NCBI GenBank assembly: GCA_035545535.1
Contig: DASZYF010000170.1
Span: forward strand, 1 to 17,647
Source of the DNA: DASZYF01 sp035545535
GTDB taxonomy: Bacteria > Actinomycetota > Actinomycetes > Mycobacteriales > CAJCIY01
Reading direction: 5' to 3'
Length of the DNA: 17,647 nt
Below the pieces are notes generated by a model, which worked only from the letters and a program-made list of their open reading frames with translations, did not search any database and was not told where the DNA came from. Made by a program: the position numbers and the translations under genes. This document shows, in pieces, positions 6,741 to 15,793 of the stretch. How positions within the stretch are numbered: position 1 is the first letter of the stretch; every line of letters begins with the position of its first letter.

Positions 6741-6746
6741 CACGAT
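6741..6746 (+). promoter_or_regulatory. Candidate -10 hexamer (leaderless) for glpX
   Basis: CACGAT ends 6 bases before the GTG at 6753. It matches the family of hexamers seen here less well than the others, because its first base is C. Confidence 0.35.
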
Positions 6747-6752
6747 CGCGCC

Positions 6753-7769
6753 GTGACCACGCTGCCCCCCACCCTCGCCGTCACGGGCGAGGCGCCCGAC
6801 CGCAACCTCGCGCTCGAGCTCGTACGGGTCACCGAGGCCGCGGCGCTCTCGGCCGCCCGCTGGGTCGGCCGCGGCGACAAGAACGGCGCCGACGCGGCGG
6901 CGGTCGATGCGATGCGCCGCCTCATCGGCACCGTCTCGATGAAGGGCGTCGTCGTGATCGGCGAGGGCGAGAAGGACGAAGCGCCCATGCTGTTCAACGG
7001 CGAGGAGGTCGGCGACGGCGACGGCCCCGAGGTCGACGTCGCGGTGGACCCCATCGACGGCACCACGCTCACCGCCAAGGGCATGCCGAACGCGCTGTCC
7101 GTGATGGCGGTCGCGGAGCGGCACAGCATGTTCAGCTCGGCCACCGCGTGCTTCTACATGGACAAGATCGTCGTCGGCGAGGAGGCCGCCGGGCTCGTCG
7201 ACATCGACGCACCGGTCGCGCACAACATCGCCGCCGTGGCGAAGGCGAAGGGCACGCGCGTCGAGGACGTGACCGTCTGCGTGCTCGACCGCGACCGGCA
7301 CGGCGACCTGGTCACCGACATCCGCGCGACGGGCGCGCGGGTCAAGCTCATCAGCGACGGCGACGTCGCCGGCGGTGTCATGGCCGCCAGCGGGATGGCG
7401 GGCGTCGACATGCTCCTCGGCGTCGGCGGCACGCCCGAAGGTGTCATCACCGCGTGCGCGGTCCTCTGCCTCGGCGGTGAGATCCAGGGCAAGCTCTGGC
7501 CGCGCAACGCCGAGGAGCGGCAGACCGCGCTCGACGACGGCCACGACCTCAAGCGCGTGTTCACCACCCGGGAGCTCGTGGCCAGCGACAACGTCTTCTT
7601 CGTGGCGACTGGCGTCACCGACGGCGAGCTGCTCGGTGGGGTGCGGTACTCCGCGTCGGGAGCCACCACGCACTCGCTCGTCATGCGCTCCAAGAGCGGC
7701 ACGGTCCGCCGCGTCGAGTCGCGCCACCAGCTCGAGAAGCTCAAGGCCTACGCCAGCGTCCCGTTCTGA
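6753..7769 (+). CDS. glpX: Fructose-1,6-bisphosphatase, class II (GlpX)
   Basis: The 338-residue enzyme hydrolyses fructose 1,6-bisphosphate to fructose 6-phosphate in gluconeogenesis. Key metal and phosphate ligands are visible in order: RGDKNGAD (residues 40-47), IGEGEKDEAPML (69-80), and the lithium-sensitive phosphatase core VDPIDGTT (98-105) with Asp99 and Asp102. The late VGGTPEGVITA segment is also typical. Length matches E. coli GlpX (about 336). The frame stays open upstream to 6684, but the GTG at 6753 gives the right N-terminus and has a -10-like box 6 bases before it. In many actinobacteria GlpX is the only FBPase and lies beside fumarase genes, as here. Confidence 0.95.
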   Translation: MTTLPPTLAVTGEAPDRNLALELVRVTEAAALSAARWVGRGDKNGADAAAVDAMRRLIGTVSMKGVVVIGEGEKDEAPMLFNGEEVGDGDGPEVDVAVDPIDGTTLTAKGMPNALSVMAVAERHSMFSSATACFYMDKIVVGEEAAGLVDIDAPVAHNIAAVAKAKGTRVEDVTVCVLDRDRHGDLVTDIRATGARVKLISDGDVAGGVMAASGMAGVDMLLGVGGTPEGVITACAVLCLGGEIQGKLWPRNAEERQTALDDGHDLKRVFTTRELVASDNVFFVATGVTDGELLGGVRYSASGATTHSLVMRSKSGTVRRVESRHQLEKLKAYASVPF

Positions 7770-7799
7770 TCCGCCCGGGGCGCCCCCGGCGGCGCTCCG

Positions 7800-7805
7800 T
7801 ACGCT
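7800..7805 (+). promoter_or_regulatory. Candidate -10 hexamer (leaderless) for the class I fumarase gene
   Basis: TACGCT ends exactly 6 bases before the GTG at 7812, so transcription would begin at or within a base or two of the start codon. It lies in the 42-bp gap after glpX, so the fumarase genes can be expressed independently of glpX. A GC-rich palindrome, GGGGCGCCCC (7777-7786), precedes it. Confidence 0.5.
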
Positions 7806-7811
7806 GTTCCC

Positions 7812-9452
<1,641 letters not shown>

Positions 9453-9456
9453 GCCC

Positions 9457-10875
9457 GTGACGGACGGCGTGGAACCGCAGGACTTCCGCGTCGAGCACGA
9501 CTCCATGGGCGATGTCCGCGTGCCCGCGGCGGCGCGCTGGGGTGCGCAGACGCAGCGCGCGGTCGAGAACTTCCCCATCAGCGGGCGCCGCGTCGACGCC
9601 GACGTCATCGCCGCGCTCGCCGCCATCAAGGGCTGCAGCGCCGCCGAGCGCGCGCACCGCGGGCTGATCGAGCCAGCACTCGGGGCCGCGCTGGCCGCGG
9701 TCTCGGAGGAGATCGCGGCCGGCCAGTGGGCCGACCAGTTCCCCGTCGACGTCTTCCAGACCGGCTCGGGCACCTCGACCAACATGAACGTGAACGAGGT
9801 GATGGCCTCGCTGGCGTCCGAACGTCTGGACGGGCAGGAGGTGCACCCGAACGACGGCGTCAACGACCCGCTGTCGAGCAACGACCAGTTCCCGTCGGCG
9901 TTGCACATCGCCGCTGCCCACGTCGTCACCGCGGAGCTGCGCCCGGCGCTCGAGCACCTCGCCGTCGCGCTCGAGGTGAAGCGCGATGCGTGGCGCGACG
10001 TCGTGAAGGCCGGGCGCACGCACCTCATGGATGCGGTGCCGGTCACGCTGGGCCAGGAGTTCGGCGGGTACGCCGCCGCGATGCGCCTCGGCATCGATCG
10101 GCTCGACACCAGCCTCCCCCGCGTGTGCGCGCTGCCGCTGGGTGGCACCGCCGTCGGCACCGGCCTCAACGCGCCCGCGGGCTTCGGCGCCGCGGTGATC
10201 GCCCGGCTCGCCGACGTCACCGGGCTGCCGCTGACGCCGGCGTCCGACGCCTTCGAGGCGCAGAGCTCGCGGGACGCGTTGGCCGAGCTGTCGGGCATGA
10301 CCCGCGTCGTCGCGCTCTCCGTCTACAAGCTGGCGAACGACCTGCGGCTCATGGGTTCCGGTCCACGCGCGGGCTTCGCCGAGCTGCACCTGCCCGACCT
10401 GCAGCCGGGCAGCTCGATCATGCCGGGCAAGGTGAACCCGGTCATCCCCGAGGCCGCGTGCCAGGTCGTCGCGCAGGTCATCGGCAACGACGCGACCGTC
10501 GCCTTCGGCTGCGCCGCCGGCACGTTCGAGCTCAACGTCATGATGCCGGTCATCGGCCGCGGCCTGCTCGAGTCGCTGCACCTGCTCGCCGCGGTCAGCC
10601 GGTTGCTGGCCGATCGCTGCATCGACGGCCTCACGGCCGACGAGGCGCGCCTGCGCCGCCTCGCCGAGAGCTCACCGGCCATCGTCACCGCGCTGAACCA
10701 TGCGCTCGGCTACGACGAAGCGGCGTCGATCGCGAAGCAGGCGCTCGCCGAGGGCAAGACCATCCGCGAGGTCGTCATCGAGCGCGGCCACGTCACGTCC
10801 GGTCGGATCTCCGAGGCCGACCTCGACGCTGCCCTCGACGTGCTGGCGATGGCGTGGCCACACCGGTCCGCGTAG
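9457..10875 (+). CDS. fumC: Fumarate hydratase, class II (FumC)
   Basis: The 472-residue protein belongs to the fumarase/aspartase superfamily and should form cofactor-free tetramers. Conserved blocks in order are QTGSGTSTNMNVNEV (101-115), VNDPLSSNDQFPSALHIA (135-152), GRTHLMDAVPVTLGQE (186-201, with catalytic His189), and the signature GSSIMPGKVNP (318-328), whose serine is the other catalytic residue. These fit actinobacterial FumC better than aspartase. The closing domain (about 370-472) is complete. The GTG at 9457 lies 4 bp after the class I fumarase stop, so the two isoenzymes are cotranscribed. This pairs an iron-dependent with an iron-independent enzyme for the same reaction. Confidence 0.93.
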   Translation: MTDGVEPQDFRVEHDSMGDVRVPAAARWGAQTQRAVENFPISGRRVDADVIAALAAIKGCSAAERAHRGLIEPALGAALAAVSEEIAAGQWADQFPVDVFQTGSGTSTNMNVNEVMASLASERLDGQEVHPNDGVNDPLSSNDQFPSALHIAAAHVVTAELRPALEHLAVALEVKRDAWRDVVKAGRTHLMDAVPVTLGQEFGGYAAAMRLGIDRLDTSLPRVCALPLGGTAVGTGLNAPAGFGAAVIARLADVTGLPLTPASDAFEAQSSRDALAELSGMTRVVALSVYKLANDLRLMGSGPRAGFAELHLPDLQPGSSIMPGKVNPVIPEAACQVVAQVIGNDATVAFGCAAGTFELNVMMPVIGRGLLESLHLLAAVSRLLADRCIDGLTADEARLRRLAESSPAIVTALNHALGYDEAASIAKQALAEGKTIREVVIERGHVTSGRISEADLDAALDVLAMAWPHRSA

Positions 10876-11531
10876 CCACCGACTGGCGGTTGATCGCGCG
10901 GCCGCTCATCGCACCGATCACCGTGCTCGCGATCGGCGGCGCCGTCGTCGCCGCCGTGCTCGGTCACCACTACGCGGGCACCGACTTCCCCGGCCGGCTC
11001 GACACCGCGGTGGACGGACGCGTCGCGTTCCACCTTGCCGACCATCCGCGGCTGATGGACCGGCTCGTGCAGCTCGGCGCTCCCCGGACCGTGGTGCTCG
11101 TGGCGCTCGCCCTCGCGGTCGTGTGCGTCGTTGCGAGACGGTTCCGCGCGGCCGCGTTCGCCGTCATCGCCCCGATCGGCGCCTCGGCTCTGACCGAGCT
11201 GGTGCTGAAGCCGCTCGTCGACCGGCACAAGCAGACCGGCCTCGCGTTCCCGAGCGGGCACACCACCGGTGCGTTCTCCCTGGCCCTGACCGCCGCGGTG
11301 CTGCTCCTCCCCCATCGCCCCGACCTGCGGATGCGGCTGGGCTTCGTGCGGCTCGTCCTCGGCGCGGGCGTGGTCGCGCTCGCGGCGGGGACGGCGATAG
11401 CCCTCGTCGCGCTGCACTACCACTACGCCACGGACACGCTGGGCGGCGCGGCCGTCGCGCTGGCGGTCGTGCCCGCCGTCGCGCTGACCCTCGACCTGCT
11501 CAGATCGCGAGGTCTTCCAGCATCTCGGTGA
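10854..11531 (+). CDS. PAP2-superfamily membrane phosphatase, divergent
   Basis: The 225-residue membrane protein has about five hydrophobic segments (roughly 17-36, 78-95, 98-117, 138-153, 164-187 and a final 195-214). Of the PAP2 signature, PSGHTT (133-138) is intact. The last motif keeps His190 and Asp194 (HYATD), but the usual Ser-Arg that precedes them is Ala-Leu. In the first motif Lys119 is followed by VDRHKQ rather than the usual RP, so two phosphate-gripping arginines are not in canonical positions. Likely substrates are lipid or isoprenyl phosphates at the outer membrane face; this is inference. The GTG at 10854 overlaps fumC by 22 bp, implying coupling; a TTG at 10890 is an alternative. 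Its 3' end overlaps the convergent phoH gene by 32 bp. Confidence 0.75.
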   Translation: MATPVRVATDWRLIARPLIAPITVLAIGGAVVAAVLGHHYAGTDFPGRLDTAVDGRVAFHLADHPRLMDRLVQLGAPRTVVLVALALAVVCVVARRFRAAAFAVIAPIGASALTELVLKPLVDRHKQTGLAFPSGHTTGAFSLALTAAVLLLPHRPDLRMRLGFVRLVLGAGVVALAAGTAIALVALHYHYATDTLGGAAVALAVVPAVALTLDLLRSRGLPASR

Positions 11532-12816
11532 CCATCGCCGCGATCGGCGAGCGCTCGCTGCGCGACAGGGTGATGTGCGCGAACAGCGGGTGCCCGGTGA
11601 GCTTGTCGATGACCGCCGCGATGCCGTCGTGCCGGCCGACGCGCAGGTTGTCGCGCTGCGCGACGTCGTGCGTGAGCACCACGCGCGAACCGGCGCCGAG
11701 GCGCGACAGCACGGTGAGCAGGACACCGCGCTCGAGCGACTGCGCCTCGTCGACGATCACCCAGCTGTCGTGCAGGGAGCGGCCCCGGATGTGCGTGAGC
11801 GGCAGCACCTCGAGCAGCCCGCGGGCCATCACCTCGTCCATGACCTCGCTCGACACGATGGCACCGAGCGTGTCGAACACGGCCTGGCCCCAGGGCGCCA
11901 TCTTCTCGCCCGAGTCGCCGGGCAGGTAGCCGAGGTCCTGGCCGCCCACCGCGTACAGCGGGCGGAACACGACGATGCGCTTGTGCCGGCGCTGCTCGAG
12001 CACCTGCTCGAGCCCCGCCGCGAGCGCGAGCGCGCTCTTGCCGGTGCCCGCGCGGCCACCGAGCGACACGATGCCGATGTCCGGGTCGAGCAGCACGTCG
12101 AGCGCGACGCGCTGCTCCGCCGAACGCCCGTGGAGGCCGAACGCATCGCGATCACCGCGCACGAGCCGGACCTGCTTGTCGGCGGTGACGCGGCCGAGGG
12201 CCGACGACGACCCGGTCGCCGACAGCAGCACGAGCCCCGTGTGCACGGGCAGCTCGGCGGCCTCGGCGATGTCGATCGGACCCTCGTGGAACAGCCGCTC
12301 GAGGTCGTCGGAGGTCACCGTCAGCTCGGCCATCCCCGTGTGACCGGGACGCACCGCGAGCTCGGCGCGGTACTCGTCGGCCGTGAGGCCGACGGCCGAT
12401 GCCTTGACCCGCAACGGCAGGTCCTTAGAGACCAGGACGACGTCGTTGCCCTCCCGCGCGAGGTTCAGCGCGACCGTGAGGATGCGGGCGTCGTTGCTGT
12501 CGACCCGGAAGCCGACCGGCAGGACGGACGCGTCGCTGTGGTTGAGCTCGACCCGCAGCGTGCCACCGTCGTCGTTGACCTTGAACGGCTCGTCGAGCCG
12601 GCCGTGCCGCACGCGCAGCTCGTCGAGCAGGTGCAGGGCCTGCCGCGCGAACCACCCCAGCTCCGGATGGTCCCGCTTGCCTTCGAGCTCCCCGACCACG
12701 ACGAGGGGGATCACCACCTCGTGCTCGGCGAACCTCTGAGGGGCGCCGGGGTCCGAGAGCAGGACGCTCGTGTCGAGGACGTAGGTGCGGCGGGCGGCGA
12801 TCCGGCGTGGGCTCAC
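11500..12816 (-). CDS. PIN-PhoH fusion protein (PhoH2-type RNase/ATPase)
   Basis: The 438-residue protein joins a PIN nuclease to a PhoH helicase-like ATPase, as in mycobacterial PhoH2 (Rv1095, about 433 residues). The N-terminal PIN domain (about 10-135) shows acidic residues in VLDTSVLL (Asp15), GELEGKR (Glu43), SNDARILTVAL (Asp109) and SKDLPLR (Asp132). The C-terminal PhoH domain (about 228-438) has Walker A GGRAGTGKS (253-261), Walker B VIVDEAQS (353-360), and the VVLTHDVAQRDN motif. The family unwinds and cleaves RNA. The GTG at 12816 is the only sensible start: upstream in-frame codons lack PIN-like sequence and any start until about 140 bases away. The upstream region holds no credible small antitoxin ORF like the mycobacterial phoAT gene. 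The leader contains competing hairpins. Confidence 0.92.
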   Translation of the reverse strand: MSPRRIAARRTYVLDTSVLLSDPGAPQRFAEHEVVIPLVVVGELEGKRDHPELGWFARQALHLLDELRVRHGRLDEPFKVNDDGGTLRVELNHSDASVLPVGFRVDSNDARILTVALNLAREGNDVVLVSKDLPLRVKASAVGLTADEYRAELAVRPGHTGMAELTVTSDDLERLFHEGPIDIAEAAELPVHTGLVLLSATGSSSALGRVTADKQVRLVRGDRDAFGLHGRSAEQRVALDVLLDPDIGIVSLGGRAGTGKSALALAAGLEQVLEQRRHKRIVVFRPLYAVGGQDLGYLPGDSGEKMAPWGQAVFDTLGAIVSSEVMDEVMARGLLEVLPLTHIRGRSLHDSWVIVDEAQSLERGVLLTVLSRLGAGSRVVLTHDVAQRDNLRVGRHDGIAAVIDKLTGHPLFAHITLSRSERSPIAAMVTEMLEDLAI

Positions 12817-12843
12817 AGTCGTCCAGGGACTCGAAGGACGGGA

Positions 12844-12869
12844 CCGGCCTGAAGGCCGGGCACCCGGCC
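12844..12869 (-). promoter_or_regulatory. Two mutually exclusive hairpins in the phoH leader
   Basis: CCGGCC-TGAA-GGCCGG (12844-12859) and GGCCGGG-CA-CCCGGCC (12854-12869) are both perfect inverted repeats and share bases 12854-12859, so RNA can form only one at a time. They lie 28-53 bases upstream of the phoH GTG on the minus strand. The overlap resembles an attenuator or anti-structure. No T tract follows. Confidence 0.45.
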
Positions 12870-12947
12870 CTCCTCTTCGATCGCTGCAACGACAGCGCTC
12901 AGAGTGGCCTCCCCGACGACCCGGCGGGCTTGCCGTGCCGTTCTGCG

Positions 12948-12953
12948 AAAGTA
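12948..12953 (-). promoter_or_regulatory. Possible -10 hexamer for phoH
   Basis: TACTTT on the minus strand fits TANNNT and would give a leader of about 125 bases that includes the paired hairpins. No convincing -35 box was seen. The other bases of the 241-bp phoH/sialidase intergenic region hold only the repeats listed here. Confidence 0.25.
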
Positions 12954-12979
12954 CGTCGGCGATCTTGAACGACCCGCAC

Positions 12980-13002
12980 GACACACCGGACTCAGGTGTG
13001 TC
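12980..13002. repeat. Inverted repeat in the divergent phoH/sialidase-like intergenic region
   Basis: GACACACC and GGTGTGTC are perfect 8-bp complements separated by 7 bases. The element lies about 55-80 bases upstream of the sialidase-like start and well upstream of phoH, a typical position for a dimeric regulator's operator. It has no T tract and no gene ends here, so a terminator is unlikely. Confidence 0.5.
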
Positions 13003-13044
13003 AGCCGGGTGAACGTCCCGGACAGGTGTTCCGCCCGCGAGGGC

Positions 13045-13050
13045 GAAGAT
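13045..13050 (+). promoter_or_regulatory. Candidate -10 hexamer (leaderless) for the sialidase-like gene
   Basis: GAAGAT ends 7 bases before the ATG at 13058. There is no Shine-Dalgarno in the intervening CACACCC. Confidence 0.35.
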
Positions 13051-13057
13051 CACACCC

Positions 13058-15784
13058 ATGCCCCGACGTCACCGCCCCGCCCTGCTCGGCGCCCTGTCCC
13101 TCGCCCTCATCGGAGGCGCGGCCGGCCTCGTCGTCGCCTCCGCCGCGACACCGGCGGCGGTCACCGTCGGCGTCGGTGGGGCCGCTCCGGCTTCGGCCGC
13201 ATACCAGGGCAAAGCGGTGGTCGGCAACGACGACCCGCTCGGACCGCCCTCGCCGGTGTGCACGCCGACCGGCTGCGACCAGGAAGCCGTCACGCTCAAG
13301 GCGCCGGCGGGGTTCGCGGACAAGAACAACATCTCGCTGTCGATGAAGCTGACGTTCGACGACGCCGGTTCCGGCAACACGCTCGACATGGCGCTGCTCG
13401 ACAGCAGCGGCGCCGACGTCGGGGACAAGATCGAGGTGGGCACGAACACGGTGCTGACCGTCAACAACCTCAGCCCGGGCAGCTACACCATCGAGGTGGA
13501 CGGTGACATCGCCACCACGCCGCAGGCCTACGCGGTCTCGGTCACCGCCAGCTCGGTCACGAAGGCGAGCGAAGCGCCGCTCCCCGTCTACAAGACCGGC
13601 GGACTGACCTTCAGCCGCGAGACGGTGGCCAGCCCGTTCTACCTCGGATCCGAGCCCAACGTCGCCGCCGACCCGGACGGCCAGACCGTCTACGAGAGCC
13701 CGATCTTCGGCTCCACCACCAACACGTCGTTCCTGCTGCGGTCCTCCGACGGCGGGCAGACCTTCAACGCCCTGTCCGCACTCGTCCCGGCCACCGGGCT
13801 CGGCAAGGAGGACGAGTGCGAAGGCGGTGGCGACAGCGATCTCGCCACCGATGCGTTCAGCGGCGACATCTACATGATCGACCTGGGCACCGTCGAGGTC
13901 CCGACGCGTGTGAGCCACGACAGGGGCGCGACGTTCGCCAGCAGCTGCGACGCGAACCTCGAGAACCCCGGGTCCGGCGCGGGACAGCTCGGCATCAACT
14001 ACCTCCCCGACCGGCAGTGGCTGTCGACCGACCTCGTGCACAAGGTGGTCTGGTACATCTACCGCGACGGCCTCCTGGCGCCGCCGAGCCCCGGCACCGT
14101 CGGCGGCATCGACGTCAGCAAGCAGCTCTACGGCGAGTACCTGCGCTACGCCCCGCTGGCCGGCGGCGCGGGCCAGGCGGGCGCGTCGCAGCTCGACTTC
14201 GCCTCGCTCTGCACGACGCAGACGCTGGTCGCGACGCCCTGCATCGACGACGTCGCCATCGCCGGCAACGCGATCTCCGACAACTACTCGACGGGCCCGG
14301 GGCGCGGCAACACCTACCTCGCGATGCAGCGCGCGGACAACAGCGTCGGCATCGCCGTGATCAACCCCACCGCGGCGCAGCACGTCGTCGAGCACTCCGT
14401 CCCCGGCTCGGACAAGCTCACGCCCGAGCTCTTCCCGACGGTCGCCGTCGACCACGCCGGCAACGTCTACCTCAGCTGGGTGGACGACACGAAGTACCAG
14501 GTGCACCTGGCCGTGAGCCACGACCAGGGCAAGACCTGGGGCCCGACCATGACCGTCAACGGCGCCCCTGCGAAGACCACGATCATGCCGTGGATCGTCG
14601 CGGGTGACGCGGGCCGCATCGACATCGTCTACTACGGCACGGCCAACCCGAAGAACCCGACGTCGAACTACGGGCCGTGGAACGCGTACATGATCCAGAG
14701 CCTCGACGCCGCGAGCACCAAGCCGCACTTCGCGCAACAGGTGATGACCGACCGGCCGAACCACATCGACCCCATCTGCCTGTCCGGTCTGGGCTGCACG
14801 ACCGACACGTCTCCTGCGGGCGACCGCGAGCTCGGTGACTTCTTCAAGGTGACGATCGACGCGACCGGACGGGCGCTCGTGTCGTTCAACGACGGCGACA
14901 ACCAGCTCGGTACGCACGACGCGACCGGCCCGGGCCCGAGCCCGTCCTTCGCGCACTTCGTCCGGCAGGCGAGCGGGCCGAGCCTGTACGCGTCCGTCGG
15001 CGACGTGCGCACGGTCGCCCGCCCTACCAACGGCGTGGCGGTCGGCGCGCACGCCGTCCCCGTCCCGCTCGTCGACCAGGTGTCCCACGGACCCGGGCCC
15101 GACACGCAGGCACTCGGACTGCGGTCCTCGTCGACATCGATCGGCTCCGACGGATCGGTCACCACGAAGGTGACGTTGGCGAAGTCCGACCTCGCCGCAG
15201 CGGCGGCACCGCCGGGCCTGCCGCTCGACACGGTCGCCGACGTGCTCGTGCGCTGGACGTACCGGGACAAGATCTACTACCTGCAGGCCCAGGACGTGGC
15301 CGGCACGCTGACGTTCGCGTCCGGCGAGCCCGGGACCCTGAACGACGTCCTGGCCAACAAGTTCGTCAACTACCCGATGTCCGGCACCGCCTCCGGGTCG
15401 TGGGACGCGAAGACCTCGACCCTGACGATGAAGGCTCCGGGCAGCGCCGTGGGCGCCCCCAAGCCAGGCTCCACGCTGTACAGCGTCACGGCGTACACCT
15501 ACGTGCATCCGCTCGCCGACAACCCGGCCAGCGGCCGCCTGACCGACCTGCCCGTGATCGCCGACTCGCTTCCGGCGTACAACGTCGAGCCGGCCGGAAC
15601 GCCCAGCACCGTGAAGCACCCGCACAGGCCGCACCCCACGAAGCACCCGGTCGTGCACCAGCCCGGAGGGTCGCTCGCGGCGACGGGCATCGACCCGACC
15701 TCGCTGTGGGCTGCGCTCGGACTGGTCCTCGCCTCACTGGGCTTCGCGGCCGCGGCTCGCCGGGCACGCCGCGACCGGAGCTGA
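13058..15784 (+). CDS. Wall-anchored sialidase-like (Asp-box/BNR) surface protein with LAATG sorting signal
   Basis: The 908-residue protein has a signal peptide (about 1-30, or 1-48 to the ASA site). A beta-rich domain at about 75-165 resembles a PPC-type sandwich (LSPGSYTIEVDGD at 138-150). A beta-propeller follows at about 180-640 with three Asp boxes: SSDGGQTF (229-236), SHDRGATF (286-293) and SHDQGKTW (487-494). A further beta domain spans about 680-845 and a His/Pro-rich linker 850-870. The C-terminus is a sorting signal: LAATG (873-877), a hydrophobic helix (about 883-900) and RRARRDR. LAxTG signals are generally read by class E sortases; no sortase is in this window. Asp boxes occur in sialidases and in other propellers. 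The catalytic arginine triad and tyrosine cannot be confirmed by eye, so enzymatic activity is unproven. Cysteines, for example 68/73, 385/395 and 574/580, suggest disulfides. Confidence 0.82.
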   Translation: MPRRHRPALLGALSLALIGGAAGLVVASAATPAAVTVGVGGAAPASAAYQGKAVVGNDDPLGPPSPVCTPTGCDQEAVTLKAPAGFADKNNISLSMKLTFDDAGSGNTLDMALLDSSGADVGDKIEVGTNTVLTVNNLSPGSYTIEVDGDIATTPQAYAVSVTASSVTKASEAPLPVYKTGGLTFSRETVASPFYLGSEPNVAADPDGQTVYESPIFGSTTNTSFLLRSSDGGQTFNALSALVPATGLGKEDECEGGGDSDLATDAFSGDIYMIDLGTVEVPTRVSHDRGATFASSCDANLENPGSGAGQLGINYLPDRQWLSTDLVHKVVWYIYRDGLLAPPSPGTVGGIDVSKQLYGEYLRYAPLAGGAGQAGASQLDFASLCTTQTLVATPCIDDVAIAGNAISDNYSTGPGRGNTYLAMQRADNSVGIAVINPTAAQHVVEHSVPGSDKLTPELFPTVAVDHAGNVYLSWVDDTKYQVHLAVSHDQGKTWGPTMTVNGAPAKTTIMPWIVAGDAGRIDIVYYGTANPKNPTSNYGPWNAYMIQSLDAASTKPHFAQQVMTDRPNHIDPICLSGLGCTTDTSPAGDRELGDFFKVTIDATGRALVSFNDGDNQLGTHDATGPGPSPSFAHFVRQASGPSLYASVGDVRTVARPTNGVAVGAHAVPVPLVDQVSHGPGPDTQALGLRSSSTSIGSDGSVTTKVTLAKSDLAAAAAPPGLPLDTVADVLVRWTYRDKIYYLQAQDVAGTLTFASGEPGTLNDVLANKFVNYPMSGTASGSWDAKTSTLTMKAPGSAVGAPKPGSTLYSVTAYTYVHPLADNPASGRLTDLPVIADSLPAYNVEPAGTPSTVKHPHRPHPTKHPVVHQPGGSLAATGIDPTSLWAALGLVLASLGFAAAARRARRDRS

Positions 15785-15793
15785 CGTCGGCCG

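Noticed and set aside
6684..6752. Upstream start for glpX
   Set aside because: The added residues (Arg/Ala/His-rich) do not resemble GlpX, and the GTG at 6753 has a well-placed -10-like hexamer.
7777..7786. GGGGCGCCCC as a glpX terminator
   Set aside because: It is only a 10-bp palindrome with no loop and no T tract, in a region where such GC palindromes arise easily.
12817..13059. N-terminal extension of phoH by about 80 codons
   Set aside because: The extra residues are Pro/Arg/Ser-rich and unlike the PIN-PhoH family. They would also cover the whole divergent intergenic region, and the length from the GTG at 12816 already matches the family.
13001..15658. An 885-codon open frame on the minus strand antisense to the sialidase-like gene
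   Set aside because: Its translation is Arg/Val/Gly/His-rich without domains. It is the usual antisense shadow of a high-GC gene, and the plus-strand frame has a signal peptide, Asp boxes and a sorting signal.
15785..15793. Terminator between the sialidase-like and kinase genes
   Set aside because: Only 9 bases separate the convergent stops, and no stem-loop with a T tract was found.
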